64,000 nucleotides of DNA from Cedecea selenatireducens (GCF_042138895.1 NZ_JBHIKW010000002.1:1-64000), one strand, 5' to 3'; shown: positions 50,626 to 60,269, counted from the stretch's first letter. A program made the numbers and translations. Notes: generated by a model not told the origin, from the letters alone.

Positions 50626-51672
50626 TTAATTTTTCTCGTCGAGGAGGAAGGTTTTGAACTGCGGCGACATCCAGCTGCGGAAGCCATCTCCTTCTTTGCT
50701 GATGAGATAAACCGCCAGCCCTTCTCGCTGCGCGACCTGCTTCGCTTTTTCTTCCCCCAGTACCATCAGGCCGGTATCCCAACCATCAGCCTCCATAGCC
50801 GTGGTGGCAATAACGGTCGCGGAAACGAGTTTGTGCTCGATTGGTCGCCCGGTCTGAGGGTTAATAATGTGCGAGATACGTTTGCCATCCAGTTCGTAAT
50901 AGTTACGGTAGCTGCCTGAAGTACTGATCCCATGGCCGTTAATATCGACCATTGCCTGAACGGCATTTTCCCGATCGGTCGGCTTCTGAATGGCCACGCG
51001 CCAGGGCTTGCCGTCCGGATTTGTCCCGCGAGTGGCCACCGCCCCGCCGACGGACACGAGATAGCGGCTAATGCCATTTTGCTCCATCAGGCGTGCAAGA
51101 TGATCGGCGGCGTAACCTTCCCCGATAGTCGACAGATCGACATACAGCCCCGGCAGATCCTTTTGCAACCACTGCTGCCCGGCCGCATTTACCACCTTAA
51201 GATGCTGCAGGCCTGTTAGCGCTTTCGCGGCGTCGATTTGCGCCTGGTTTGGGGTGTGCAGAGGCTGTTTATCCGGTCCAAATCCCCACAAGTTGACCAG
51301 AGGCCCAACCGTAATGTCCATCGCCCCGTCGGTTTTGGCGCCAATCCGCAGCGCCATGGTGACGATATCGCTCATCGCCTCGCTTACCGGATACGGTTCA
51401 GTACTGGTCGATTGGTTAAAAAGGGAAAGTGCCGAATCCTTTTTCCAGGTCGACATCAATTTGTCATCGCCATCCAGCTGAGCCTGAATTTTTTTCTGCA
51501 GCGTCGTCTTCTGCGCGGCGTCCACGTCGGCCAGGCTAACACGCCAGTAAGTCCCCATGGTTTTACCCTCCAGCACCACCGACTTTGCGGCGCTGTTTTG
51601 GGCGTTATCGCACCCTGCCAGGGCTATAAGGGCTACGGCAAAGCAGCCGCGACGAATAAGGCGTAAATCCAT
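50626..51672 (-). CDS. apbE: FAD:protein FMN transferase ApbE
   Basis: Periplasmic lipoprotein that attaches FMN covalently to Thr of flavoproteins such as RnfG/NqrC. 348 residues; lipobox LAGC with C21; EGKTMGTYWRVS, GAKTDGAMDITVGPLVNLWGFG, STIGEGYAADHLARLM, SVGGAVATRG and the C-terminal ISHIINPQTGRP and DGWDTGLMVLG (Mg/FAD-binding Asp). Collinear with E. coli ApbE (351), which lies at the same place between ada and ompC. Confidence 0.95.
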   Translation of the reverse strand: MDLRLIRRGCFAVALIALAGCDNAQNSAAKSVVLEGKTMGTYWRVSLADVDAAQKTTLQKKIQAQLDGDDKLMSTWKKDSALSLFNQSTSTEPYPVSEAMSDIVTMALRIGAKTDGAMDITVGPLVNLWGFGPDKQPLHTPNQAQIDAAKALTGLQHLKVVNAAGQQWLQKDLPGLYVDLSTIGEGYAADHLARLMEQNGISRYLVSVGGAVATRGTNPDGKPWRVAIQKPTDRENAVQAMVDINGHGISTSGSYRNYYELDGKRISHIINPQTGRPIEHKLVSATVIATTAMEADGWDTGLMVLGEEKAKQVAQREGLAVYLISKEGDGFRSWMSPQFKTFLLDEKN

Positions 51673-51761
51673 GGTGTCACTCTCCTGTTTCGGGAGGCTA
51701 AGAGTACAGCAAAAGGTGCAAAGAGATGAGGCAAGCGGCGAGCCATTGAGGTTTAAGACAG

Positions 51762-51786
51762 AAAAAAGGCGCCTTGCGGCGCCTTT
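51762..51786 (-). terminator. Terminator of ompC
   Basis: On the minus strand AAAGGCGCC-GCAA-GGCGCCTTTTTT: a GCAA tetraloop with a six-U tail, 17 bp past the ompC stop. Confidence 0.92.
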
Positions 51787-51802
51787 GTCATTTTGACTGA
51801 GA

Positions 51803-52897
51803 TTAGAACTGGTAAACCAGGCCTACACCCACAACGTCATCGGTACCGATGCCGGCAGCCTGAGTGAAGTCATTTTTGTCCAGCAGGTTGATTTTGTAGT
51901 CAACGTAGGTGGACATGTTTTTGTTGAAGTAGTAAGTCGCGCCAACATCAACATATTTCAGCAGATCCTGGTCGCCGTAGCCTTCCAGGTTCTTACCTTT
52001 AGACTGCAGGTAAGCCACGGATGGACGCAGACCGAAGTCGAACTGGTACTGAGCAACAACTTCGAAGTTCTGTGCTTTGTTAGCAAAGCCCAGGCTACCA
52101 GCGCGAGTTGCGTTGTAGGTCTGGGTGTACTGAGATGCCAGATAGATGTTGTTAGCGTCGTATTTCAGACCGCCGGTGTAGGTAGTGGCGTCATCACCGT
52201 GACCCAGTACACCAGCGGCGTTCTGATCGGTAGTACGTTTAGAGCTAGAAATTGCTGAACCCAGGCTGAAACCTTCACCCAGATCGTAGGTCAGGGAGCC
52301 GCCGAAGCCGTCACCATTCTGACGCAGGAGGCCACGACCGTTGTTGGTAGAACCTTCACCGCTAGCGCTGCCGTTTTTACCCTGATACTGCAGAGCAAAG
52401 TTCAGGCCATCAACCAGACCGAAGAAGTCGGTGTTACGGTAGGTTGCAACGCCGTTTGCACGAGACTGCATGAAGTTATCAGCACCGTAGGTATCGCCAC
52501 CGAATTCTGGCAGAACGTCAGTCCAGGAAGTAACGTCGTAAACAACGCCGTAGTTACGACCATAGTCAAAAGAACCCGCCTGACCGAACTTCAGACCAGC
52601 AAACGCCAGACGAGTCCAGGCCTGATCGCTTGAGTTTTCAGTGTTGTTCGCCTGAACGTTGTATTCCCACTGGCCGTAACCGGTCAGTTGGTCGTTGATC
52701 TGAGTTTCGCCTTTGAAGCCGAAGCGAACGTAAGTCTGGTCGCCGTCAGCGCTTTTATCATTGGAGAAATAGTGCAGACCATCAACTTTACCGTACAGGT
52801 CTAATTTATTGCCGTCTTTGTTATAAATTTCGGCTGCATTTGCAGCGCCTGCTACCAGCAGAGCCGGTACCAGAAGGGATAGTGCTTTAACTTTCAT
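51803..52897 (-). CDS. ompC: Outer-membrane porin OmpC
   Basis: Trimeric 16-strand general porin. 364 residues with a 21-residue signal peptide (MKVKALSLLVPALLVAGAANA), mature N-terminus AEIYNKDGNKLDLYGKVDGL, constriction loop L3 motif PEFGGD, basic eyelet residues and the C-terminal VGVGLVYQF. The micF gene and OmpR-type boxes upstream confirm ompC over ompF or phoE. External loops differ from E. coli, as expected for a phage- and immune-exposed protein. Transcription runs from a TATCATA -10 at 53017-53011. Confidence 0.95.
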   Translation of the reverse strand: MKVKALSLLVPALLVAGAANAAEIYNKDGNKLDLYGKVDGLHYFSNDKSADGDQTYVRFGFKGETQINDQLTGYGQWEYNVQANNTENSSDQAWTRLAFAGLKFGQAGSFDYGRNYGVVYDVTSWTDVLPEFGGDTYGADNFMQSRANGVATYRNTDFFGLVDGLNFALQYQGKNGSASGEGSTNNGRGLLRQNGDGFGGSLTYDLGEGFSLGSAISSSKRTTDQNAAGVLGHGDDATTYTGGLKYDANNIYLASQYTQTYNATRAGSLGFANKAQNFEVVAQYQFDFGLRPSVAYLQSKGKNLEGYGDQDLLKYVDVGATYYFNKNMSTYVDYKINLLDKNDFTQAAGIGTDDVVGVGLVYQF

Positions 52898-53225
52898 CTT
52901 ATTAACCCTCTGTTATATGCCTTATTTTATTTACCACTGCTTACTGATTAACCCTCTAATCAGTCGGCAAATTCATTGTCCAAAACAAAGGCTGAATAAT
53001 CCAACGAGAATATGATACGAAAACTATATAGATGTTTCATTTATCAATATAGATGTATCCAAATGTAAATCAGAGGGAACTTTTTTTAGCACGAATAGCT
53101 AAAAATATAAGCATGAATAATCAAAAAATAATAACAATGCATTAAAAACAATAAGTTAGACCAAAAATAAAAAAGTAGCACTGAATGATAATTTTTTTCT
53201 TACTTTCAGCGATAAAATCACTCTC
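52898..53225. promoter_or_regulatory. ompC-micF divergent control region with OmpR boxes
   Basis: On the minus strand -10 TATCAT (53017-53012) and a weak -35 ATGAAA (53040-53035) form the ompC promoter. OmpR-type motifs GAAACATC (53038-53031) and GGATACATC (53060-53052) lie about one and three turns upstream, 21 bp apart. 53073-53225 is strongly AT-rich, fitting H-NS/Lrp-type binding; the micF -10 TAAAAT is at 53213-53218. No coding sequence. Confidence 0.75.
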
Positions 53226-53318
53226 GCTATCATCATTAACTTTATTTATTACCGTCATTCGAATCTGAATGTCCGTTTACCCCTATTAGTGCCGGATGCT
53301 CGCATCCGGTTTTTTTTT
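53226..53318 (+). ncRNA. micF: MicF antisense regulatory RNA
   Basis: 93-nt Hfq-dependent small RNA that base-pairs with ompF mRNA and blocks its translation. The first 35 nt (GCTATCATCATTAACTTTAT, continuing to GTCATTC) match E. coli micF from memory, including the ompF-pairing seed, and the internal GAATGTCCGTTTACCCCTAT is conserved. It ends in the terminator CCGGATGC-TC-GCATCCGG followed by Ts. Divergent from ompC as in E. coli; expected activators are OmpR, SoxS, MarA and Rob. Confidence 0.93.
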
Positions 53319-53734
53319 GCCCTTCTTTACACAACTTTAATATTCTCCTGCTACCGATGCAATTTGTAACGTCTGTTAATTAATCAATCTGCTTTTTTTC
53401 TCCATATTTCATGCACAACCCAGATGATTCTTAAAAACAGCCTTTTATTGCCTCTCTGCGTTCGCCACAAATAGCTGTACAAATCTTCCCCAACTGTACA
53501 AATCTCTCTCAGTAACTTAACGTAAATTCTTATTTAAGGAATTATCCTAATAATCAGTCACCTGAAAAACGCCTGAGAACCCCCTATACTGCGTCAGATT
53601 GCTGACTGTATCGCCATATAAAGGTATTCTTAGCGTCTGCCGGCGCGAAGACGCTAAGGCTAAACGGCCCACGCAATCAGTTGGGCTATCTATCATCCAG
53701 GATTGGCGAGGCTTCGCCGGGTTACCTACATACA
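53319..53734 (+). promoter_or_regulatory. micF-rcsD intergenic region with structured rcsD leader
   Basis: 416 bp without a gene. A TATACT (53585-53590) could be the -10 of an rcsD promoter. The leader holds a perfect 10-bp hairpin CTTAGCGTCT (53629-53638) / AGACGCTAAG (53649-53658) with a 10-nt loop, and GGCGA-GGCT-TCGCC (about 53705-53718) ending about 16 bp before the start codon. There is no clear Shine-Dalgarno before ATG 53735, so these hairpins may control translation. A CTGTACAAATC-type element occurs twice at about 53475-53507. Confidence 0.55.
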
Positions 53735-56395
53735 ATGAGCCAGTCTGAAAATACGTCGCTAAATAAGTTCTCACTGTTCCCCGGCAACATTACGCGCTTC
53801 TTTTTGCTGCTGACCATCGTACTGCTCGTCTCCATGGGCGTGCTGGTGCAAAGCGCCGTTAATGCCTGGCTGAAGGACAAAAGCTATCAGATTGTCGACA
53901 TCACGCATGCCCTGCATAAGCGGGTAGAAACCTATCGCTATGCGACGTGGCAAATCTACGACAATATTGCCACCGCGCCTGCGGCCTCTGGGGAAAACCT
54001 GCAGGAAACCCGCCTGCGCCAGGACGTGTATTACCTCGACAAGCCACGCAGCAAAACCGAAGCGCTGATCTTTGGCTCCCATGACAGCTCTACGCTGGAA
54101 ATGACGCAGCGGATATCCGGCTACCTGGACACGCTTTGGGGCGCGGAGAACAGCCCCTGGTCGATGTACTACCTGAACGGCCAGGACAACAGCATGATCC
54201 TGGTCTCTACCCTGCCGCTAAAAGATCTCTCCTCCGGCTTTAAAGACTCTGGCGTTGGTACCATCGTGGACTCACGCCGGGCAGAGATGCTGCAGCAGGC
54301 CAATGCCCTGGACGAGCGCGAAAGTTTCTCTTCGCTGCGCAAGCTAAACTGGCAAAACGGCCATTACTTCACGCTTCGAACCACCTTTAATCAGCCTGGG
54401 CATCTGGCCACCGTGGTCGCATTTGATTTGCCTATTAACGATCTTATTCCACCGACAATGTCGCTGGACAGCTTCCAGCTCGAGCCAGATGAGCGCCAGC
54501 GGGCCGCCGCTACGGCAACGGATAAAGACGATCCGGACAGCGTGAGCATTAATTTTAATAGCGCCCGGATTGAAATCACCGCACCGGTGGCCACAACTCA
54601 GCTCCAACTGGTGTGGAAGGTACCGTTTGGTACGCTGATGATGGATACGCTGCAAAACATTCTTCTGCCGTTGCTGCTGAACATTGCGCTGCTCGGGTTA
54701 GCCGTTTTTGGCTTCGCGACCTTCCGCCAGCAGCCCCAGCGCCAGACCGAAAGCAATCCGGGTAACGGTGAGCTACAAATCCTGCGGGCGCTAAACGAAG
54801 AGATCGTGGCCATCCTGCCGCTTGGCCTGCTGGTCCACGACCTCGATGCCAATCGCACGGTAATAAGCAACAAAATTGCCGACCACCTGCTGCCCCATCT
54901 GAACTTGCAAAACATCATTTCGATGGCGGATCAGCACCAGGGCGTTATTCAGGCCACGGTAAATAATGAGCTGTATGAGATTCGTCAGTTTCGCAGCCAG
55001 ATAGCGCCGCGCACGCAGATTTTTGTTATCCGCGATCAGGATCGTGAAATTCTGGTAAACAAGAAGCTCAAGCAGGCCCAGCGCCTGTATGAGAAAAACC
55101 AGCAGGGCCGCGCCGCCTTTATGCAGCACATTGGCGAGGCGCTACAGCTGCCGGTTAAGCAGTTGGCCGAACATGCGGCAGAAATTAACGACGATAAACA
55201 CCTGCAGCTCTCGAACGATGCACAGACTATTGTGCGCCTGGTCGATGAAATTCAGTTGTTGAATATGCTGGAAGCAGACAGCTGGAAAACCCAGGCCAGC
55301 GAGTTTTCCATCCAGTCGCTTGTCGATGAAGTGGCGCTGTCGATGCTGCCGATTATCAAGCGTAAAGGGCTACAGCTGCTCATCAACAACAACCTGCCGG
55401 CCGATGAAAAACGCCACGGCGACAAAGACGTGCTGCGAAAAATTCTGGAACTCCTGCTGCATTACTCGGTGACGACCACGCAGATTGGCAAAATTACGCT
55501 TGAAATCAGCGAAGAGGAAGCCGGGCCGGATCGCCTGCTGTTCCGTGTGCTTGATACCGGCAACGGGATCGGCAACGGAGAAGTGGATAATCTGCATTTC
55601 CCGTTCCTTAACGAGACAAGTGAAGACCGCTACGGCCAGGCCAATGGTCTCGCGTTTTATCTCTGCGATCGCCTTGCGCGCAAGCTCGGTGGCCACCTGA
55701 ACATCAAAACGCGCCCGGACATCGGCACGCGCTATAATTTACACATCAGAATGGCCGCTGAGCCCCAGGCGGAGATGCAGGAAGAAAAACTGCTGGATGA
55801 TGTCGTGGCAATGCTGGATATCACCTCCAATGAGGTGCGTACCATTGTGACCAGAATGCTGGAAAACTGGGGCGCAAACTGTATTTCCCCGGACGAAAGA
55901 CTGGCGAGTCAAGACTTTGATATCTTCCTCACTGATAATCCGTCTAATCTTACTGCTTCGGGCTTGCTTTTAAGCGATGATGAAAACGGGATGCGGAAAA
56001 TCGCCCCAGGCCAGTTCCGGGTCAACTTTAATATCAGCAATGCGATGCAGGATGCCGTTCTGCAGCTGATTGAAAACCAACTGGCGGAGGAAGATACGCC
56101 GGACTCGCCTCTGGGCGGCGATGAAAACGCTCAGCTGCACGCCAGCGGTTATTACGCGCTGTTTGTCGACACGGTACCGGAAGATGTTACCAGGCTGTAT
56201 ACTGAATCTGCAGCGGGCGACTTTGCCGCTCTGGCTCAGACAGCGCACCGCCTGAAGGGCGTGTTTGCGATGCTGAATCTGGTGCCCGGCAAACAGTTAT
56301 GTGAAACGTTGGAGCACCACATTCGTGAAAGTGACGCTCCAGACATACAAAAATATATCAGCGACATTGATGCTTATGTCAAAAGTCTGCTGTAG
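53735..56395 (+). CDS. rcsD: Phosphotransfer protein RcsD (YojN)
   Basis: Inner-membrane intermediate of the Rcs envelope-stress phosphorelay: takes phosphate from RcsC and hands it to RcsB. 886 residues: TM1 (about 21-41), periplasmic domain (42-305), TM2 (about 306-328), HK-like domain lacking a working catalytic histidine (about 450-690), ABL domain (690-790) and C-terminal Hpt domain with H838 in AQTAHRLKGVF. ATG 53735 aligns with E. coli RcsD; the frame is open 18 codons further up through the leader hairpin. rcsB follows after 16 bp. Confidence 0.95.
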   Translation: MSQSENTSLNKFSLFPGNITRFFLLLTIVLLVSMGVLVQSAVNAWLKDKSYQIVDITHALHKRVETYRYATWQIYDNIATAPAASGENLQETRLRQDVYYLDKPRSKTEALIFGSHDSSTLEMTQRISGYLDTLWGAENSPWSMYYLNGQDNSMILVSTLPLKDLSSGFKDSGVGTIVDSRRAEMLQQANALDERESFSSLRKLNWQNGHYFTLRTTFNQPGHLATVVAFDLPINDLIPPTMSLDSFQLEPDERQRAAATATDKDDPDSVSINFNSARIEITAPVATTQLQLVWKVPFGTLMMDTLQNILLPLLLNIALLGLAVFGFATFRQQPQRQTESNPGNGELQILRALNEEIVAILPLGLLVHDLDANRTVISNKIADHLLPHLNLQNIISMADQHQGVIQATVNNELYEIRQFRSQIAPRTQIFVIRDQDREILVNKKLKQAQRLYEKNQQGRAAFMQHIGEALQLPVKQLAEHAAEINDDKHLQLSNDAQTIVRLVDEIQLLNMLEADSWKTQASEFSIQSLVDEVALSMLPIIKRKGLQLLINNNLPADEKRHGDKDVLRKILELLLHYSVTTTQIGKITLEISEEEAGPDRLLFRVLDTGNGIGNGEVDNLHFPFLNETSEDRYGQANGLAFYLCDRLARKLGGHLNIKTRPDIGTRYNLHIRMAAEPQAEMQEEKLLDDVVAMLDITSNEVRTIVTRMLENWGANCISPDERLASQDFDIFLTDNPSNLTASGLLLSDDENGMRKIAPGQFRVNFNISNAMQDAVLQLIENQLAEEDTPDSPLGGDENAQLHASGYYALFVDTVPEDVTRLYTESAAGDFAALAQTAHRLKGVFAMLNLVPGKQLCETLEHHIRESDAPDIQKYISDIDAYVKSLL

Positions 56396-56411
56396 CAAGG
56401 TAGCCTATTAG

Positions 56412-57062
56412 ATGAACAATATGAACGTAATTATTGCTGACGACCATCCGATTGTTCTGTTCGGCATTCGTAAGTCTCTGGAGCAGATCGAATGGGTGAA
56501 TGTTGTCGGTGAATTCGAAGACTCCACGGCGCTTATTAACAACTTACCAAAGCTTGAAGCCAATGTTTTAATCACCGATCTTTCCATGCCGGGCGACAAA
56601 TACGGCGACGGCATTACGCTGATTAAATACATCAAGCGTCACTTCCCGGATCTGTCGATCATTGTGCTGACCATGAACAACAACCCGGCTATCCTTAGCG
56701 CGGTGTTGGATCTGGACATCGAAGGGATCGTCCTCAAACAAGGCGCCCCAACCGATCTGCCTAAAGCGCTCGCCGCCCTGCAGAAAGGTAAAAAATTCAC
56801 GCCGGAGAGCGTCTCTCGCCTGCTGGAAAAAATCAGCGCCGGCGGCTATGGCGACAAGCGTCTTTCTCCGAAAGAGAGTGAAGTCCTCCGCCTGTTCGCA
56901 GAAGGTTTCCTGGTGACCGAAATTGCCCGCAAGCTGAACCGCAGCATCAAAACAATCAGCAGCCAGAAGAAATCAGCGATGATGAAGCTGGGTGTGGAAA
57001 ACGATATTGCGCTGCTGAACTACCTTTCTTCCGTGAGCCTGACGCCAGCGGACAAAGAGTAA
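56412..57062 (+). CDS. rcsB: Rcs response regulator RcsB
   Basis: 216-residue NarL/FixJ-type regulator that controls capsule, motility (flhDC), rprA and cell-division genes, alone or with RcsA, BglJ, GadE. Receiver domain 1-125 with D10-D11, phospho-acceptor D56 (ITDLSMPGD), T87 region (VLTMNNN) and K109; helix-turn-helix 150-210 (LSPKESEVLRLFAEGFLVTE, NRSIKTISSQKKSAMMKLG). Practically identical to E. coli RcsB. Confidence 0.97.
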   Translation: MNNMNVIIADDHPIVLFGIRKSLEQIEWVNVVGEFEDSTALINNLPKLEANVLITDLSMPGDKYGDGITLIKYIKRHFPDLSIIVLTMNNNPAILSAVLDLDIEGIVLKQGAPTDLPKALAALQKGKKFTPESVSRLLEKISAGGYGDKRLSPKESEVLRLFAEGFLVTEIARKLNRSIKTISSQKKSAMMKLGVENDIALLNYLSSVSLTPADKE

Positions 57063-57078
57063 TTAGCGCATCTGCATG

Positions 57079-57115
57079 AAAAAAAGCCCCGCATTTAACC
57101 GCGGGGCTTTTTTTA
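57079..57115. terminator. Bidirectional rcsB/rcsC terminator
   Basis: AAAAAGCCCCGC-n8-GCGGGGCTTTTTTT between the convergent rcsB and rcsC stops; flanking A- and T-runs let it work both ways. Confidence 0.93.
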
Positions 57116-57128
57116 TGGTACCGAATTA

Positions 57129-59981
57129 TCAGGCATTACGGGTACTGCGAACGCGAGCGGTATAAACCGCCAGCGTCTGTTTAATAACGTCGAGCGTCAC
57201 CGGTTTAGACAGGCAGCTGTCCATGCCGGACTCCAGACACCGCTGTTTCTCTTCCGCCAGCGCATTGGCCGTCACGCCGATGACCGGCAGCGTCAGCCCC
57301 AGCTGACGAATGCGCTGGGTCAGGCGATAGCCGTCCATGTTCGGCATGTTGACGTCGCTCAGCACAATATCAATATGGTTTTTGCTGAGCACGTTAAGCG
57401 CGTCGATGCCGTCGTTCGCCGTCTTGCACTGGTAACCGAGCGATCCAAGCTGATCCGCCAGCAGGCGACGGTTAATCGGATGATCGTCAACCACCAGAAT
57501 CATCATATCGTCGTTCTGCTCGCTGATTTCGCTCGCCGCCGTCAGCGCAGGAGAGCTGCCCGGCACGTCTACGGTAATACTGTAAATCCGCCCCAACAGA
57601 GGTAGAAGCTCGTGAGGCGCGGCTACGCTGTGGACCCAACGGCCAGGCTCAAATTCAACGGGAATTCCGATATGGCGACGGCAGAAGACAATTGCCGCCC
57701 GTCCGCCCCACGGAGCAGAAAGATTGTCATCGGTGATCAGAATATCGTCGCTGCCCGGCGTTTCGCCCGACCAGAAGTGAGCCTGTAGCCCATTTTTCAC
57801 CAGCAGAGATTCCAGATAGCTGCTGAGATAATCATTGCGAACCGCCAGCCAGCAGCGCTTATCCGCCAACCCTTCGACGTTATTCTTCGGCGCAAACTGC
57901 GCCTGATACAGCGGGATGCGAACCGTAAACTGGCTCCCCATTCCCGCTTCGGTATCCACGGAGATATCACCGTCCATCATGCTGATAAGCTTTTCGCAAA
58001 TCGCCAGTCCCAGCCCGGTTCCCTGGAAATTGCGCTGCACGCCGGTACCGACCTGGAAGAACGGATCGAACAGCCTGGTGACTTCTTTGGTCGGGATCCC
58101 CACCCCGGTATCGCGAACCCGGAAGCTCAGGTAGTCTCCGTTAACGGAAACATGCAGGATGATACAGCCAATATCGGTGAACTTAATCGCGTTGCTAAGC
58201 AGGTTAGAAATCACCTGCTGCAGCCGCATCGGGTCACCCTGCAGGGTTAGCGGTACGTCGTCGTCGATAAAGCAGTAAAGCCCAAGCTGCTTACGAACCA
58301 CGAGCGGCAGATAGTTGGCGGTAATGTGGCTCATCACCTCGCGCGGTGAAAACTCGCGAGGCTCAATTTTCAGCTGCTCGGACTCAATTTTTGAGAAGTC
58401 GAGAATGTCGCTGATGATTTTAAGCAGCAGGCTGGAGGAGTTATTCATTGCCGTGACCAGCCTGTCGACGCCCTTCGGCAGCTCTTTCGTTTGCAGCAGA
58501 TCGAGGTTACCGATAATGCCGTACAGCGGCGTACGCAGTTCGTGGCTGACGGTGGCAAGGAACATGGACTTCGACTGGCTGGCCTGCTCGGACGCCTGAG
58601 CCATCTCCTGCAGCGATTCTTCCATCTTCACGCGGGCGCTCACGTCAACCAGCACGCAAATCGCCACGTTCTCATTGCGGTAGCGCGAATGCACAAAGCT
58701 AATCTGCAGATTGGTATGATTGCTGGTCACCACATCGACAAAATTAACCTGCTGACCGCAGATAATCTGCGTCAGCCGCTGCCTGTCCTCGTGGGTCAGC
58801 ATATTGAGGTAATTGTGCGCCAGTTCGTTACTCAGAATATTGGTACCGTCCTGCGTTCGCAGGATACAGATACCCACCGGCGCAGACGCGACAATTTTCC
58901 GGTTGAACTGCTCGTGCTCCTCCAGCCGCTGGGCATCGCTTTCGGCAGGGATAAAAATCCTGCGTTCATACATGCGTGCCAGGGTAAACAGCACAATCCC
59001 GACCAGCACGTTGAGTAACACGGCATTGAGGATCAGCATCCTGATGCTTTCCAGCACCAGGTCAACGGGAACGGAATAGATAACGCTCAGCGACGACGGC
59101 GGCAGATTCTTCTTCAATACCAGCGCTTTAAAGCCCGAGGTGTAGCCAAACCAGGAGCGGTCCTGAATCCAGCGGCTTTCAGGTTCAATACGAGATTCCG
59201 GGCCGGTCAGAGAAATTAATGGATGACCGTTTTCATCCAGAATGGTCACCCCGATGGGCAGCGTGCCCGGCGTCAGGAAGTTCTCCATGCGTACCGTTTG
59301 CTCAATGCCCAGCAGCGCCTGCAGGCGGGTCGCCAGATAAACCGGCGTCAGGGTATAAAAATAACCAATACCGGCGCGCGGCCCCTGCCCAATCCAGTAG
59401 ATGCTATTGGCTCGTTCATCCTGCGGCGCGGTGCGGTATTTCATAATGCGCTCGTGCAGCGTTTTCAGCGCGCTCTCCCGCTCCAGCGGCATATCACGCA
59501 GCCCAAAGTCCGCCATACACAAATTATCGCCGCCAATCAGAAATACCCGGTTGAGATCGTAGGCCGCTGAGAAGTTATCGCGCCAGTAGCGCAGGAACCA
59601 TGAAAGAGACTGCAGCGAACTTCGCCACGTCGCGCTGACCGCCGAGCAGTCCGAGTCCGGGAACAGCGGCATAAACGTTGGCGCATCGGTTTTATCGGCG
59701 CTTTGTTCGAGCGGCGGCAGGACGCCATTTGGCGCGGTAAGGCGGTTCTCAGCAATGTACTTCAGCTCTTTCACCACGTCCGAGGTACGCTGGATATAGC
59801 GCTGGGCCTGGTCAAAGCTGATGTTAAATTCCTGACGAATCTCCGACTCTTTATCGTGCAGCGCGTTAACGATGTAAAACACGGAAAACAGCGCGATCAG
59901 CAGCCAGAGCAGCAGCGCTAACGCCCTGAACAGGTAACGCGAAATTTTAAGGGTGCTTCGAAAAGAGACGAGATATTTCAA
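57129..59981 (-). CDS. rcsC: Hybrid sensor histidine kinase RcsC
   Basis: Inner-membrane kinase that senses envelope stress via RcsF/IgaA and starts the RcsC-RcsD-RcsB relay. 950 residues: TM1 (about 20-40), periplasmic domain, TM2 (about 314-336), PAS-like linker, HisKA with H480 (ATVSHELRTPLYG), HATPase with the N, G1 (RDTGVGIP) and G2 (GTGLGLAI) boxes, ABL domain and receiver domain with D876 (VLSDVNMPNMDG). Start: E. coli RcsC begins MKYLASFRTTLK, which aligns here with a TTG codon at 59981 preceded by AGG at 6-nt spacing; no ATG is available nearby, and a TTG 26 codons further up (60059) is less likely. Confidence 0.93.
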   Translation of the reverse strand: MKYLVSFRSTLKISRYLFRALALLLWLLIALFSVFYIVNALHDKESEIRQEFNISFDQAQRYIQRTSDVVKELKYIAENRLTAPNGVLPPLEQSADKTDAPTFMPLFPDSDCSAVSATWRSSLQSLSWFLRYWRDNFSAAYDLNRVFLIGGDNLCMADFGLRDMPLERESALKTLHERIMKYRTAPQDERANSIYWIGQGPRAGIGYFYTLTPVYLATRLQALLGIEQTVRMENFLTPGTLPIGVTILDENGHPLISLTGPESRIEPESRWIQDRSWFGYTSGFKALVLKKNLPPSSLSVIYSVPVDLVLESIRMLILNAVLLNVLVGIVLFTLARMYERRIFIPAESDAQRLEEHEQFNRKIVASAPVGICILRTQDGTNILSNELAHNYLNMLTHEDRQRLTQIICGQQVNFVDVVTSNHTNLQISFVHSRYRNENVAICVLVDVSARVKMEESLQEMAQASEQASQSKSMFLATVSHELRTPLYGIIGNLDLLQTKELPKGVDRLVTAMNNSSSLLLKIISDILDFSKIESEQLKIEPREFSPREVMSHITANYLPLVVRKQLGLYCFIDDDVPLTLQGDPMRLQQVISNLLSNAIKFTDIGCIILHVSVNGDYLSFRVRDTGVGIPTKEVTRLFDPFFQVGTGVQRNFQGTGLGLAICEKLISMMDGDISVDTEAGMGSQFTVRIPLYQAQFAPKNNVEGLADKRCWLAVRNDYLSSYLESLLVKNGLQAHFWSGETPGSDDILITDDNLSAPWGGRAAIVFCRRHIGIPVEFEPGRWVHSVAAPHELLPLLGRIYSITVDVPGSSPALTAASEISEQNDDMMILVVDDHPINRRLLADQLGSLGYQCKTANDGIDALNVLSKNHIDIVLSDVNMPNMDGYRLTQRIRQLGLTLPVIGVTANALAEEKQRCLESGMDSCLSKPVTLDVIKQTLAVYTARVRSTRNA

Positions 59982-60269
59982 ATTAAGCCTGGCGGTACGC
60001 GAGAGAGTAAATAGAGATGCGCTTAAGGTAGCCGCAAAACCCCTGGCCCGCAACGGCAAACAAAAAAGGCCGCAAAAGCGGCCTTCCAGATACAGAACTG
60101 TGCTTAGACAAGCATCGTTCTTCCAGAGAGCAGTTGCAAATAAACCAGGGAAATCAATTCATTGATTTTCTTCAGATAACCACAGTAAAGGAATAACCAC
60201 GCTTATTCCTTTACTGTCAGAACGTTAAAAGGCCGCAAATGCGGCCCTTTATTTACAGACTATTCCGGA
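59982..60269 (-). terminator. gyrA-rcsC gap with three hairpins
   Basis: Just past the gyrA stop, minus strand GGCCGC-ATTT-GCGGCC (60246-60231) followed by TTTTA is a terminator. Next is a perfect 15-bp inverted repeat ACAGTAAAGGAATAA / TTATTCCTTTACTGT (60182-60196/60203-60217) with a 6-nt loop, then a second GGCCGC/GCGGCC hairpin (60068-60085) followed by TTTTTT. The rcsC promoter must lie in this stretch; I cannot place it with confidence. Confidence 0.75.
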
